From NCBI GenBank assembly GCA_022790905.1, contig JAAVYC010000034.1, positions 1-6,993 of the forward strand: 6,993 nucleotides of DNA, in the 5' to 3' direction. A program made the translations under genes and the position numbers. A model generated the notes under the pieces. The model was not told the DNA's origin, did not search any database, and saw only the letters and a program-made list of their open reading frames with translations. The DNA is from Lachnospiraceae bacterium (GTDB lineage Bacteria > Bacillota > Clostridia > Lachnospirales > Lachnospiraceae). Shown one piece after another: positions 1 through 5,858 of this stretch. Position 1 is the stretch's first letter; the number at the start of each line of letters is the position of its first letter.

Positions 1-1
1 A

Positions 2-277
2 AAAATTTTAGGTGGTAAATGGAAAATTGAAATCATTTATTACATCGCTTTTCGGGATATACATCGCTTTGGGGAGCTTCGCAGACAGATCGGCGATATT
101 ACGGAATCAAGCCTGACAAAGCAGCTTCGGGAGTTGGAAGCGGACGGATTCATTACTCGCTATGATTACAAAGAAGTCCCTCCTCATGTGGAATATAATC
201 TTACTGACTTAGGGAAAAGCTTCATTCCCGTTTTTGAGCATATGAAACAATGGGGAGATGAAAATCTCAGTGAATAG
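2..277 (+). CDS. HxlR-family winged-helix transcriptional regulator, C-terminal part (5' end outside window)
   Basis: The visible 91 residues form most of an HxlR-type DNA-binding domain. They begin at the family's GGKWK segment, continue through FGELRRQIGDITESSLTKQLRELEADGFI (helix-turn-helix and recognition helix), and end with the wing and C-terminal helix around EVPPHVEYNLTDLGKSF. Proteins of this family are small (about 100-130 residues) dimeric regulators, often sensing reactive electrophiles or oxidants through a cysteine near the N-terminus. That part lies left of the window, so the sensing residue cannot be checked, and no cysteine is present in the visible part. The stop TAG is at 275-277. 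The gene converges on the next one, so its target is more likely to lie to the left, outside the window. The family call is secure; the regulated genes are unknown. Confidence 0.93.
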   Translation, partial: KILGGKWKIEIIYYIAFRDIHRFGELRRQIGDITESSLTKQLRELEADGFITRYDYKEVPPHVEYNLTDLGKSFIPVFEHMKQWGDENLSE

Positions 278-373
278 ATAAATCATGATATCTGGCAGGC
301 ACATAAAATAGTTTAGAAAGTAATATTTATTGAATTGTTTAAATTCGCATGCCCGCCTGTACAGATTGGCATT

Positions 374-1759
374 CTAAGAGCCAAAATCCATCCAGCGAAT
401 ATAAGCTTCCCGATAGATTTCAGAAGAAGAGAGGTCAAGAATTGTTGTCTGACGCTGTAGACAGTTAAAATAATGATCCGATGGATCGGACAGATACCGG
501 ACAGCTCCGGCAAGAGATGTATTTCCCATAGGGTGCATTTTTCCGCGAAAAGCTTCTGGGAACATGCCGATGGAAATTGCCTTTTCGGTGTCCGTGTGTG
601 TTCCAAATCCGCCGCAGAGGTAGACATCTGGGATATCTGTGAATTCTATTCTAGCTGCGTCGGTTAAAGTCTCGATGCCAGCGCGCACGGAAGCTTTGGC
701 GAGTTGTATCTGACGAATATCTTCCTGAGAAAAATGATATTTTTGATAACGATAACCTCCATAGAAAAAGATTCCCTGTAAAAGTCCGGTTTGATCCAGG
801 ACTTTTTTTTGATACATCTCATAAATGGCGGCTAGAACGTCGCTGCCGGGAATGCGGCTTCCCTCAAAAGCAGGTCCGGCGGCAACGGAGGTGCCAAAAA
901 ATTGATCTTGATATCCAAGTATCATTTCTCCGTTTGTGCCCAGATCAACAAAAAGAAAAGGATTTTTCTTTTTTTCTAAATGAAGAGAATAGAGACCGGA
1001 GACAATATCTCCGCCGAGAAAAGCGCTGATTCCCGGCAGAACAGTCACGTTGGAAGCAGCCGAAAAAGGGTCGCCTAAAAGTTCTTTTGCGGACATGGCA
1101 GGATAGGTGCGCATAACTGGATGAAATGGAGCCTTGCCAAGGGTCTCACATGAGAGGCCTAAAAGAAGGTGGCACATCGTGGTATTTGCTGCGATACAAA
1201 TAGATGAGAGACTTGAGGGACAAATATTTTTTTCCTTTAAAAGGACGCAGATTTCTCGATTCAAAGTTGAAATGAGTCCGTCTTTTAAAGCGGAAAGCTT
1301 TCCGTTATTGGAAGCATCGATGCGATTTAGTACATCGGCGCCGTAAGCAATTCCAGGATTTAAAAAACCGTGTGAAGAGAGAATGGAATCGTTGTGGAGA
1401 TCGACAAGCGCGAGAGCGATAGTCGTTGTTCCAATATCCACGGCGATACCAAAATGTTTGTCGGAATCTTCTGATTCTGGTGTGAGAGAATGGGAAGAGG
1501 GAGATAGAATTTCGATGGTCGTCTCAGTATCCAGGGAATCCGATAAAATGGTAACGGTCTGACAATCTTTTGCGAGAGTCTGACAGGCTTTTTTTAGGAC
1601 GCCGTCAGCATTTACAAGACAGTGATTACAGGTGCCTTTTCCACCGCAAGAAGCGCGAAAAGAGAAACCGTTTTTTTGCAGTGCGCCGAGTATGGTTTCA
1701 GAATTTTTATAATCAATAAAAACGGTTTTACCTTCGTGTATCACAGTTAGTCTGTTCAT
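374..1759 (-). CDS. [2Fe-2S] ferredoxin/ASKHA-domain protein, RACo-like corrinoid activator (short form)
   Basis: This 461-residue protein combines two parts. Residues 1-75 or so are a plant-type [2Fe-2S] ferredoxin domain with ligands C38, C44, C47 and C59 (CGGKGTCNHC, then an AC eleven residues on). Residues about 104-425 are an ASKHA-type ATPase region, with phosphate-binding motifs DIGTTT (108-113) and DLGTNGE (272-278) and a late glycine motif GGFG (383-386). This matches the DUF4445/RACo family, whose characterised members use ATP to drive reduction of inactive Co(II) corrinoid proteins of methyltransferase systems. It is shorter than typical RACo proteins (about 600 residues or more), so the linker and middle regions appear reduced. 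The start has an AGGAGGA ribosome site (1767-1773 on the opposite strand) seven bases upstream and a good promoter beyond it. No corrinoid protein or methyltransferase is visible, so the partner is unknown. Family assignment is strong; the exact role is inferred. It is cytoplasmic, with no signal peptide. Confidence 0.9.
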   Translation of the reverse strand: MNRLTVIHEGKTVFIDYKNSETILGALQKNGFSFRASCGGKGTCNHCLVNADGVLKKACQTLAKDCQTVTILSDSLDTETTIEILSPSSHSLTPESEDSDKHFGIAVDIGTTTIALALVDLHNDSILSSHGFLNPGIAYGADVLNRIDASNNGKLSALKDGLISTLNREICVLLKEKNICPSSLSSICIAANTTMCHLLLGLSCETLGKAPFHPVMRTYPAMSAKELLGDPFSAASNVTVLPGISAFLGGDIVSGLYSLHLEKKKNPFLFVDLGTNGEMILGYQDQFFGTSVAAGPAFEGSRIPGSDVLAAIYEMYQKKVLDQTGLLQGIFFYGGYRYQKYHFSQEDIRQIQLAKASVRAGIETLTDAARIEFTDIPDVYLCGGFGTHTDTEKAISIGMFPEAFRGKMHPMGNTSLAGAVRYLSDPSDHYFNCLQRQTTILDLSSSEIYREAYIRWMDFGS

Positions 1760-1785
1760 ATTATCTTCCTCCTATTGCTGACATC

Positions 1786-1814
1786 ATCATAGCGGACACG
1801 GCAAGCTCTGTCAA
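1786..1814 (-). promoter_or_regulatory. Sigma-A-type promoter of the ferredoxin/ASKHA gene
   Basis: Read on the - strand, a perfect -35 box TTGACA (1809-1814) is followed by exactly 17 bases and a -10 box TATGAT (1786-1791). The predicted transcription start is near 1779, giving a leader of about 20 bases that contains the AGGAGGA ribosome site. This is the best sigma-A match seen in the window. Confidence 0.72.
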
Positions 1815-1821
1815 ATGGCGG

Positions 1822-1850
1822 TGGAAAAGCTGGAGATTATATACTATAAT
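1822..1850 (+). promoter_or_regulatory. Sigma-A-type promoter of the radical SAM-nth-exonuclease cluster
   Basis: A perfect -10 box TATAAT (1845-1850) lies 17 bases downstream of a weaker -35 box TGGAAA (1822-1827, four of six matches to TTGACA). The start of transcription would be near 1857, leaving a leader of about 27 bases before the ATG at 1884. Its -35 box is only seven bases from the -35 box of the opposite promoter, so the two form a back-to-back pair. Confidence 0.65.
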
Positions 1851-1883
1851 GGGGTACGATAAGAAAAGAAGAGGCGGAAAATT

Positions 1884-3632
1884 ATGAAAATTTTGTTGAC
1901 GGCAATCAATGCGAAATATATTCATTCCAATCTCGCGGTCTACAGTCTGCGCACATACGCGAGAAAATATAGAGAATATGTCCAACTTCTCGAATATACA
2001 ATTAACAATCGTTTGGAAGAGATTTTAGAGGGAATCTATAAGGCACATGCGGATGTGATCTGTTTTTCCTGTTATATTTGGAATTTTTCTTATGTAGAAG
2101 AATTGATTGTAGAATTAAAAAAATTGTGTCCGGATACGCCGATCTGGGTTGGCGGTCCGGAAGTATCTTATGAGGTGAAGGAATTACTGCAAAAGCATCC
2201 GGGCATTGACGGTGTTATGATTGGAGAAGGCGAGCAGACTTTTTTAGAATTATGCAGATGTTATATAGAAGGTAAAGAAAATGAATGGGAACAAAAGTTA
2301 TTGAACATACCGGGAATTGCTTATCGTAAAGAAAATAAAGAAGTGGTAATTACTGGAATGGCAAAACCTATTTTGATGGATGAGATCCCTTTCTGCTATG
2401 AAAATATGGAAGAGTTTAAGAATCGAATTATTTACTATGAATCTTCTAGGGGATGTCCGTTTTCCTGCAGTTACTGTTTGTCTTCCGTGGATAAAAGGCT
2501 TCGTTTTCGCAGCCTGGAACTGGTAAAAAAAGAGCTGGGATTTTTTATAGATCAGGGTGTAGCGCAAGTAAAATTTGTAGACAGGACATTTAATTGCAAT
2601 CATGAACATGCGATGGAAATCTGGCATTTTATTAAAGAGAAAGATCGCGGGATCACAAATTTTCACTTTGAGGTGGCGGCGGATCTTCTGACAGAAGAAG
2701 GATTAAGTCTAATCAATACTATGCGCCCGGGATTGATCCAGTTAGAAATCGGTGTGCAGTCTACAAATGATATGACGATTCGAGAAATTCACAGAACTAT
2801 GAATTTAGAGAAGCTAAAGCGGGTAGTCAAGCAGATACAGACGTTTGGAAATATCCACCAGCATTTAGATCTGATCGCGGGACTTCCGTATGAGGGCTAT
2901 GAAAGCTTTGGCAAATCTTTTGATGAGATCTATGACCTAAAACCGGAACAACTTCAACTTGGATTTCTAAAGGTTTTGAAAGGTTCCTATCTATTTGAAC
3001 ATACAAAAGAGTATGGGCTGCTCTATCAGTCAAAACCGCCGTATGAGGTTCTAAGGACAAACTGGCTGACATATGATGAGATCCTAAAAATAAAACAGAT
3101 AGAGGAAATGCTGGAAGTCTATTATAACAGCGGGCAGTTTGAGGTGACGATGAGGGTGATTGAGCCGCTTTTTTCCAGCAGCTTTGAGATGTTTGGGAGA
3201 TTGGGAGAGTTCTATGAAAAGAGAGGGTATTTTCATTTAAAACATACAAGAATCCGACGCTGTGAGATCCTCTTAGAATTTATGAAAGAATATAGAAGTA
3301 TGGATGTCGAAATGTTAAAGCAGGCGTTAACGTTCGATCTGTATTACCGAGAAGATATGAAGAGCCGTCCGGCTTTTGCGATGGAGATAGGGCCGTATAA
3401 AAAGATCAGTAAAAAAATAGGTAAAAAAGGAAGGCGGATTCATCTAGAACCGTTTACGTATCGTTTTTCGGTCGGAAGAGAATGTTCGGTGCCAAGAGTT
3501 CCGGAATCTTGTGAATTATATTTCGTGCTATTTGATTACGAGCAAAGAGATATTTTGACGAATCAGGCATCGATTCGCATTTATACGAAGGAGGAATTAT
3601 ATGACGAAAAGAACAGCCGAGATTTTAAATAG
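1884..3632 (+). CDS. B12-binding-domain radical SAM protein (DUF4080-type), function unknown
   Basis: The 582-residue product has three regions. Residues 1-130 form a Rossmann-like cobalamin-binding-type domain with GGPEVSYE (90-97) and GEGE (114-117), but without the DxHxxG motif that supplies the lower histidine ligand to cobalt. Residues about 180-380 are the radical SAM core, with C191, C195 and C198 in SRGCPFSCSYC binding the [4Fe-4S] cluster that cleaves S-adenosylmethionine; FVDRTFN (231-237) is a further core segment. The remaining roughly 200 residues resemble the DUF4080 tail that often follows this architecture. Members are annotated as B12-binding radical SAM proteins, but I know of no established substrate for this subgroup. 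The ATG at 1884 is preceded by GAGGCGG (1871-1877), and the opening MKILLTAINAKYIHSN is typical of the family. The gene runs 32 bases into nth, which suggests co-transcription. Family confidence is high; the reaction is unknown. Confidence 0.92.
   Translation: MKILLTAINAKYIHSNLAVYSLRTYARKYREYVQLLEYTINNRLEEILEGIYKAHADVICFSCYIWNFSYVEELIVELKKLCPDTPIWVGGPEVSYEVKELLQKHPGIDGVMIGEGEQTFLELCRCYIEGKENEWEQKLLNIPGIAYRKENKEVVITGMAKPILMDEIPFCYENMEEFKNRIIYYESSRGCPFSCSYCLSSVDKRLRFRSLELVKKELGFFIDQGVAQVKFVDRTFNCNHEHAMEIWHFIKEKDRGITNFHFEVAADLLTEEGLSLINTMRPGLIQLEIGVQSTNDMTIREIHRTMNLEKLKRVVKQIQTFGNIHQHLDLIAGLPYEGYESFGKSFDEIYDLKPEQLQLGFLKVLKGSYLFEHTKEYGLLYQSKPPYEVLRTNWLTYDEILKIKQIEEMLEVYYNSGQFEVTMRVIEPLFSSSFEMFGRLGEFYEKRGYFHLKHTRIRRCEILLEFMKEYRSMDVEMLKQALTFDLYYREDMKSRPAFAMEIGPYKKISKKIGKKGRRIHLEPFTYRFSVGRECSVPRVPESCELYFVLFDYEQRDILTNQASIRIYTKEELYDEKNSRDFK
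3588..3594 (+). promoter_or_regulatory. Ribosome binding site of nth inside the upstream gene
   Basis: AAGGAGG lies six bases before the ATG at 3601 and falls within the last codons of the radical SAM gene. It is the strongest support for starting nth at 3601, with a 32-base overlap, rather than at a later codon. Confidence 0.85.
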
Positions 3633-4233
3633 ATTAGATGAGGCATATGGACGGGAATATGTCTGTTATTTGAATCATGAGACTCCATGGCAGCTTTTGA
3701 TCGCCGTAATGCTGAGCGCACAGTGTACCGATGCCAGAGTTAATATTGTGACAAAAGACCTGTTTCAAAAATATAAGACACTAGAAGATTTTGCAAATGC
3801 AGATTTAAAAGAATTGGAACAGGATATTCACTCTACCGGATTTTATCACAATAAGGCAAAGAATATTATATCTTGTGCAAAGACATTGGTAGAACAGTAT
3901 GGAGGAGAGGTGCCAAGAAGCCTGGAGGATTTGACAGGGCTTGCCGGCGTCGGCAGAAAGACGGCAAATGTGATTCGCGGTAATATTTACAACGATCCAA
4001 GTGTGGTAGTGGATACCCATGTGAAGCGGATTTCTAAGAAACTTGGTTTTACCAAAGAGGACGATCCCGTCAAGGTAGAGTACGATTTGATGAAGGCACT
4101 GCCAAAGGATCATTGGATTCTGTACAATATTCAGATTATCACGCTGGGAAGGAGTATTTGCACGGCGAGAAATCCGAAATGCGAAGAATGTTTTTTGGCA
4201 GATTTATGTAAAGCAAAAAAGAAGGAAAAATAA
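3601..4233 (+). CDS. nth: Endonuclease III (DNA glycosylase/AP lyase)
   Basis: The 210-residue protein is a full-length endonuclease III, which removes oxidised pyrimidines from DNA and cleaves the resulting abasic site in base excision repair. The helix-hairpin-helix motif LAGVGRKTANVI carries the catalytic lysine K120, and VVVDTHV carries the catalytic aspartate D138; both have the same numbering as the Escherichia coli enzyme. The C-terminal [4Fe-4S] cluster ligands C187, C194, C197 and C203 follow the exact C-x6-C-x2-C-x5-C spacing. The damage-pocket segment MLSAQCTDARVN (37-48) is also present. The usual proline in the hairpin (LPGVGRK) is alanine here (A115), a minor change. The gene overlaps the radical SAM gene by 32 bases and its stop TAA shares one base with the exonuclease ATG (TAATG), so the three genes are probably translated from one message. 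It is a cytoplasmic protein, and the identification is secure. Confidence 0.98.
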   Translation: MTKRTAEILNRLDEAYGREYVCYLNHETPWQLLIAVMLSAQCTDARVNIVTKDLFQKYKTLEDFANADLKELEQDIHSTGFYHNKAKNIISCAKTLVEQYGGEVPRSLEDLTGLAGVGRKTANVIRGNIYNDPSVVVDTHVKRISKKLGFTKEDDPVKVEYDLMKALPKDHWILYNIQIITLGRSICTARNPKCEECFLADLCKAKKKEK

Positions 4234-4946
4234 TGGAAGACTATTGTGTGATTGATCTGGAGATGACGGGGCTCAATGCAAAATATCACAAAATACTTGA
4301 AGTGGCAGGAATGCGTGTTCGCAGTAAAAAAATTGTGGGAACATTCTCAGAGCTCATTTATCAGGAGCTTCCTTTGGACGAGGAGATTATCAAGTTAACC
4401 GGGATTACAGATGAGATGGTAAAAAGCGCAGATTCGGAGCAAAAAGTATTGGACGCATTTTTTACGTTTTTGGGAGAGGATATCTTGGTTGGACAAAACG
4501 TGATATTTGATTACGGTTTTCTAAAGCAAGCGGCAGTGAATCGAAAAATACCATTTGAGAGACAGGCAGTAGATACTCTAAAGATCGCAAGGCGCTGCCT
4601 TCTGGACTTAGAAAAAAGAGATCTGGAATCCCTGTGCGCGTATTATCAGATTTCGATGGGGCAGCATCACCGTGCGATGGATGATGTACAGGCGACGCAG
4701 ATTTTGTATGAGAAAATGGAGGCGGAATTTTTGGAAAAGCAGCCGGATATTTTTAGGCCCAGGCCGCTGATTTATAGAGCAAAGCGCCAGACACCGGCGA
4801 CACAAAGGCAAAAAAAACACTTGAAAGAATTAGCGGAGTATCATAAAATAGAGCTTGATCTCGCATGGGATACGCTGACGAGAAACGAAGCGTCTCGCCA
4901 GGCGAATAAAATCATAAGTAAATATGGAAAAATGTCGAAAAATTAG
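4233..4946 (+). CDS. DEDDh-family 3'-5' exonuclease (DnaQ/PolC-exonuclease-like) with extra C-terminal domain
   Basis: The 237-residue product carries all catalytic motifs of a DEDDh exonuclease that removes nucleotides from 3' ends using two metal ions. Motif I is DLEMTG (D8, E10), motif II is GQNVIFDYGFL (D93) and motif III is HHRAMDD (H146, D151). The middle segment LPLDEEIIKLTGITDEMV (47-64) is the form seen in DNA polymerase epsilon-subunit and PolC exonuclease domains. Motif I reads DLEMTGL as in oligoribonuclease, but the protein's overall pattern is closer to DnaQ. Residues about 188-233 form an added helical, lysine-rich region (RQKKHLKEL...TLTRNEASRQANKII) resembling small DUF3072-like modules; this resemblance is from memory. 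The ATG shares one base with the nth stop, with GAAGG just upstream, implying translational coupling. Its position next to nth points to a DNA repair or processing role, but the substrate (DNA or RNA) cannot be decided from sequence. Confidence 0.9.
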   Translation: MEDYCVIDLEMTGLNAKYHKILEVAGMRVRSKKIVGTFSELIYQELPLDEEIIKLTGITDEMVKSADSEQKVLDAFFTFLGEDILVGQNVIFDYGFLKQAAVNRKIPFERQAVDTLKIARRCLLDLEKRDLESLCAYYQISMGQHHRAMDDVQATQILYEKMEAEFLEKQPDIFRPRPLIYRAKRQTPATQRQKKHLKELAEYHKIELDLAWDTLTRNEASRQANKIISKYGKMSKN

Positions 4947-5542
4947 AGTATATCCTTTAATTTCTTTTGAATGGTATTTTTAGAAAGAGAATTTAAAAGG
5001 CCGGCAGTTTCGATTAAAGATCGGATTCTGTGTGCCTCGCCTTTCTCTAAGTAAAGTTCAGCGAGCATTACATAATTGGATGTCACGTCACTTTTGATCT
5101 TGACGCCAAATTCTAAAACAGGAATGGCATCATCGGAATGAGAATCTTCGATCAGGGTACTGGCATAATCTGTAAGGAGTCGGACGAGTCTCGCAAAATT
5201 GTCATCACAGGCGCTGAGTTGTTCCAAATTGGCAACTCCATATTTTAATTTCAGATCAGTATTGGAGATGCCAGTCAGATTCAAAATTTTTTCTTTAGAG
5301 AGGGCAGTCAGCTCTTTTTCGAGTTCGTCGCGCTGTTTCGACGGATAACGGTTCATTGGAAAAGTATCCAGCGGAATCTGAATATAGTCGAGGTGTTCGA
5401 TATCTTTGCGTAGTGTCGTATTTGCTTTGTTTTCGCGCTCCCAAAAGGAAGAATCTTTTTCAGATTCCTGTTTGGAGAGTTGATTTCGTTTGTAAGCATA
5501 ATATAATAGAAATATGATAAAGACAGTTAAAATAGGGAACAT
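4943..5542 (-). CDS. Membrane-anchored protein of unknown function, TPR-like C-terminal half
   Basis: I recognise no characterised family. The 199-residue product starts with a single membrane segment (residues 2-17, ILTVFIIFLLYYAY) followed by a basic KRNQ stretch, suggesting an N-terminal anchor with the rest in the cytoplasm. A charged linker leads to SFWERENKANTTLRKDIEHLDYIQIPLD (residues 32-59), which looks like a conserved sequence signature. Residues about 114-199 are helical, with patterns such as DYASTLIEDSHSDDAIPVLEFGVKI and SNYVMLAELYLEKGE that look like degenerate tetratricopeptide repeats, usually protein-interaction scaffolds. The start at 5542 has AAAGGAG (5550-5556 on the other strand) at about seven to eight bases. 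The stop TAA overlaps the exonuclease stop by three bases, in convergent orientation. Its leader is almost shared with the 32-residue gene read the other way. A weak promoter-like TTGCAA/TAGAAT pair lies within that small gene, but I do not rely on it. Confidence 0.82.
   Translation of the reverse strand: MFPILTVFIIFLLYYAYKRNQLSKQESEKDSSFWERENKANTTLRKDIEHLDYIQIPLDTFPMNRYPSKQRDELEKELTALSKEKILNLTGISNTDLKLKYGVANLEQLSACDDNFARLVRLLTDYASTLIEDSHSDDAIPVLEFGVKIKSDVTSNYVMLAELYLEKGEAHRIRSLIETAGLLNSLSKNTIQKKLKDIL
5480..5518 (+). promoter_or_regulatory. Candidate promoters for the 32-residue membrane protein, inside the opposite gene
   Basis: Two overlapping sigma-A-like arrangements are visible. One is TTGATT (5480-5485), 16 bases, TATAAT (5502-5507). 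The other is TTGTAA (5490-5495), 17 bases, TATGAT (5513-5518). Both lie within the first codons of the oppositely read anchored-protein gene, because only 38 bases separate the two start codons. The region is AT-rich because it encodes a membrane segment, so chance matches are possible. Confidence 0.45.
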
Positions 5543-5580
5543 ATCGTTGCTCCTTTCTAAAATAAAAGTGAGGTGAGATC

Positions 5581-5679
5581 ATGTATCGTAATTCTAAAAA
5601 GACAAAAATCATTGCAAGTATTATTGTGGTTATTTTAGTGCTATCTATGGTTTTGTCTCTGTTGCTTTCTGCATTCTAG
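5581..5679 (+). CDS. 32-residue single-span membrane microprotein, function unknown
   Basis: The reading frame encodes MYRNSKKTK followed by an uninterrupted hydrophobic stretch (residues 10-32, rich in I, V and L) and ends at TAG 5677-5679. The basic N-terminus followed by one membrane span to the very end predicts an inner-leaflet (N-in) tail-type membrane microprotein. The start is well supported by GAGGTGA (5570-5576), a close match to the 16S anti-Shine-Dalgarno sequence, four bases before the ATG. Although short, the combination of a strong ribosome site, positive-inside topology and a gap otherwise lacking genes makes it more than a chance frame. I do not recognise the family; small proteins of this look are common in Firmicutes and sometimes modulate larger membrane complexes, but nothing here names a partner. 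It lies between two envelope-associated genes. A toxic type I peptide is an alternative, but no antisense RNA or repeat was seen. Confidence 0.72.
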   Translation: MYRNSKKTKIIASIIVVILVLSMVLSLLLSAF

Positions 5680-5734
5680 GACATAATATACTAAAACAAA
5701 TGGATGGTGTCAAATTAATTGGGCGTTTCGTACC

Positions 5735-5762
5735 TTGAAAAACCTTGCAATTATGATAAAAT
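5735..5762 (+). promoter_or_regulatory. Likely promoter of the VanW-family gene
   Basis: TTGAAA (5735-5740, five of six matches) is followed after 16 bases by TAAAAT (5757-5762, five of six). Transcription would start near 5769, leaving a leader of about 90 bases. A second possible -10, TATGAT (5752-5757), overlaps it but has no -35 at the right distance. The 5 bp direct repeat CCTTG (5733-5737 and 5743-5747), ten bases apart, overlaps the -35 box. Confidence 0.5.
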
Positions 5763-5800
5763 AAGAGACGAGCGTTATTGTATAAAAAGTAGCATAGAAG

Positions 5801-5836
5801 GCCTTTTTCTGATGATTATGTTTACTGGAAAAAGGC
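5801..5836 (+). other. Leader hairpin upstream of the VanW-family gene
   Basis: GCCTTTTTC (5801-5809) and GAAAAAGGC (5828-5836) are perfect 9-base inverted arms around an 18-base loop, possibly extended inward by G-U pairs. No U-run follows, so it is not a typical intrinsic terminator. It ends just before the AAAAGGGG ribosome site, so it could stabilise the message or affect initiation; function is unproven. No known riboswitch pattern was recognised. Confidence 0.45.
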
Positions 5837-5858
5837 GGGTATAAAAGGGGAATTGCAC

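Noticed and set aside
278..373. Possible bidirectional terminator between the HxlR gene and the ferredoxin/ASKHA gene (GAATT 332-336 with AATTC 342-346; CAGGC 296-300 with GCCTG 355-359).
   Set aside because: The first stem is five AT-rich pairs and the second is short with a very long loop; neither has a U-run, so no intrinsic terminator is claimed.
1761..1985. A 74-codon open frame on the - strand ending just before the ferredoxin/ASKHA start.
   Set aside because: It spans both divergent promoters and the first codons of the radical SAM gene, has no recognisable domain, and would require transcription from inside that gene; it is best explained as chance.
2298..3249. Two long open frames on the - strand (122 and 140 codons) within the radical SAM gene.
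   Set aside because: They are antisense to strongly conserved coding sequence, and their products have low-complexity, domain-free sequence.
5733..5747. Direct repeat CCTTG spaced ten bases apart at the predicted -35 box, as a possible operator.
   Set aside because: Five bases twice is too short to distinguish from chance without comparison to other genomes.
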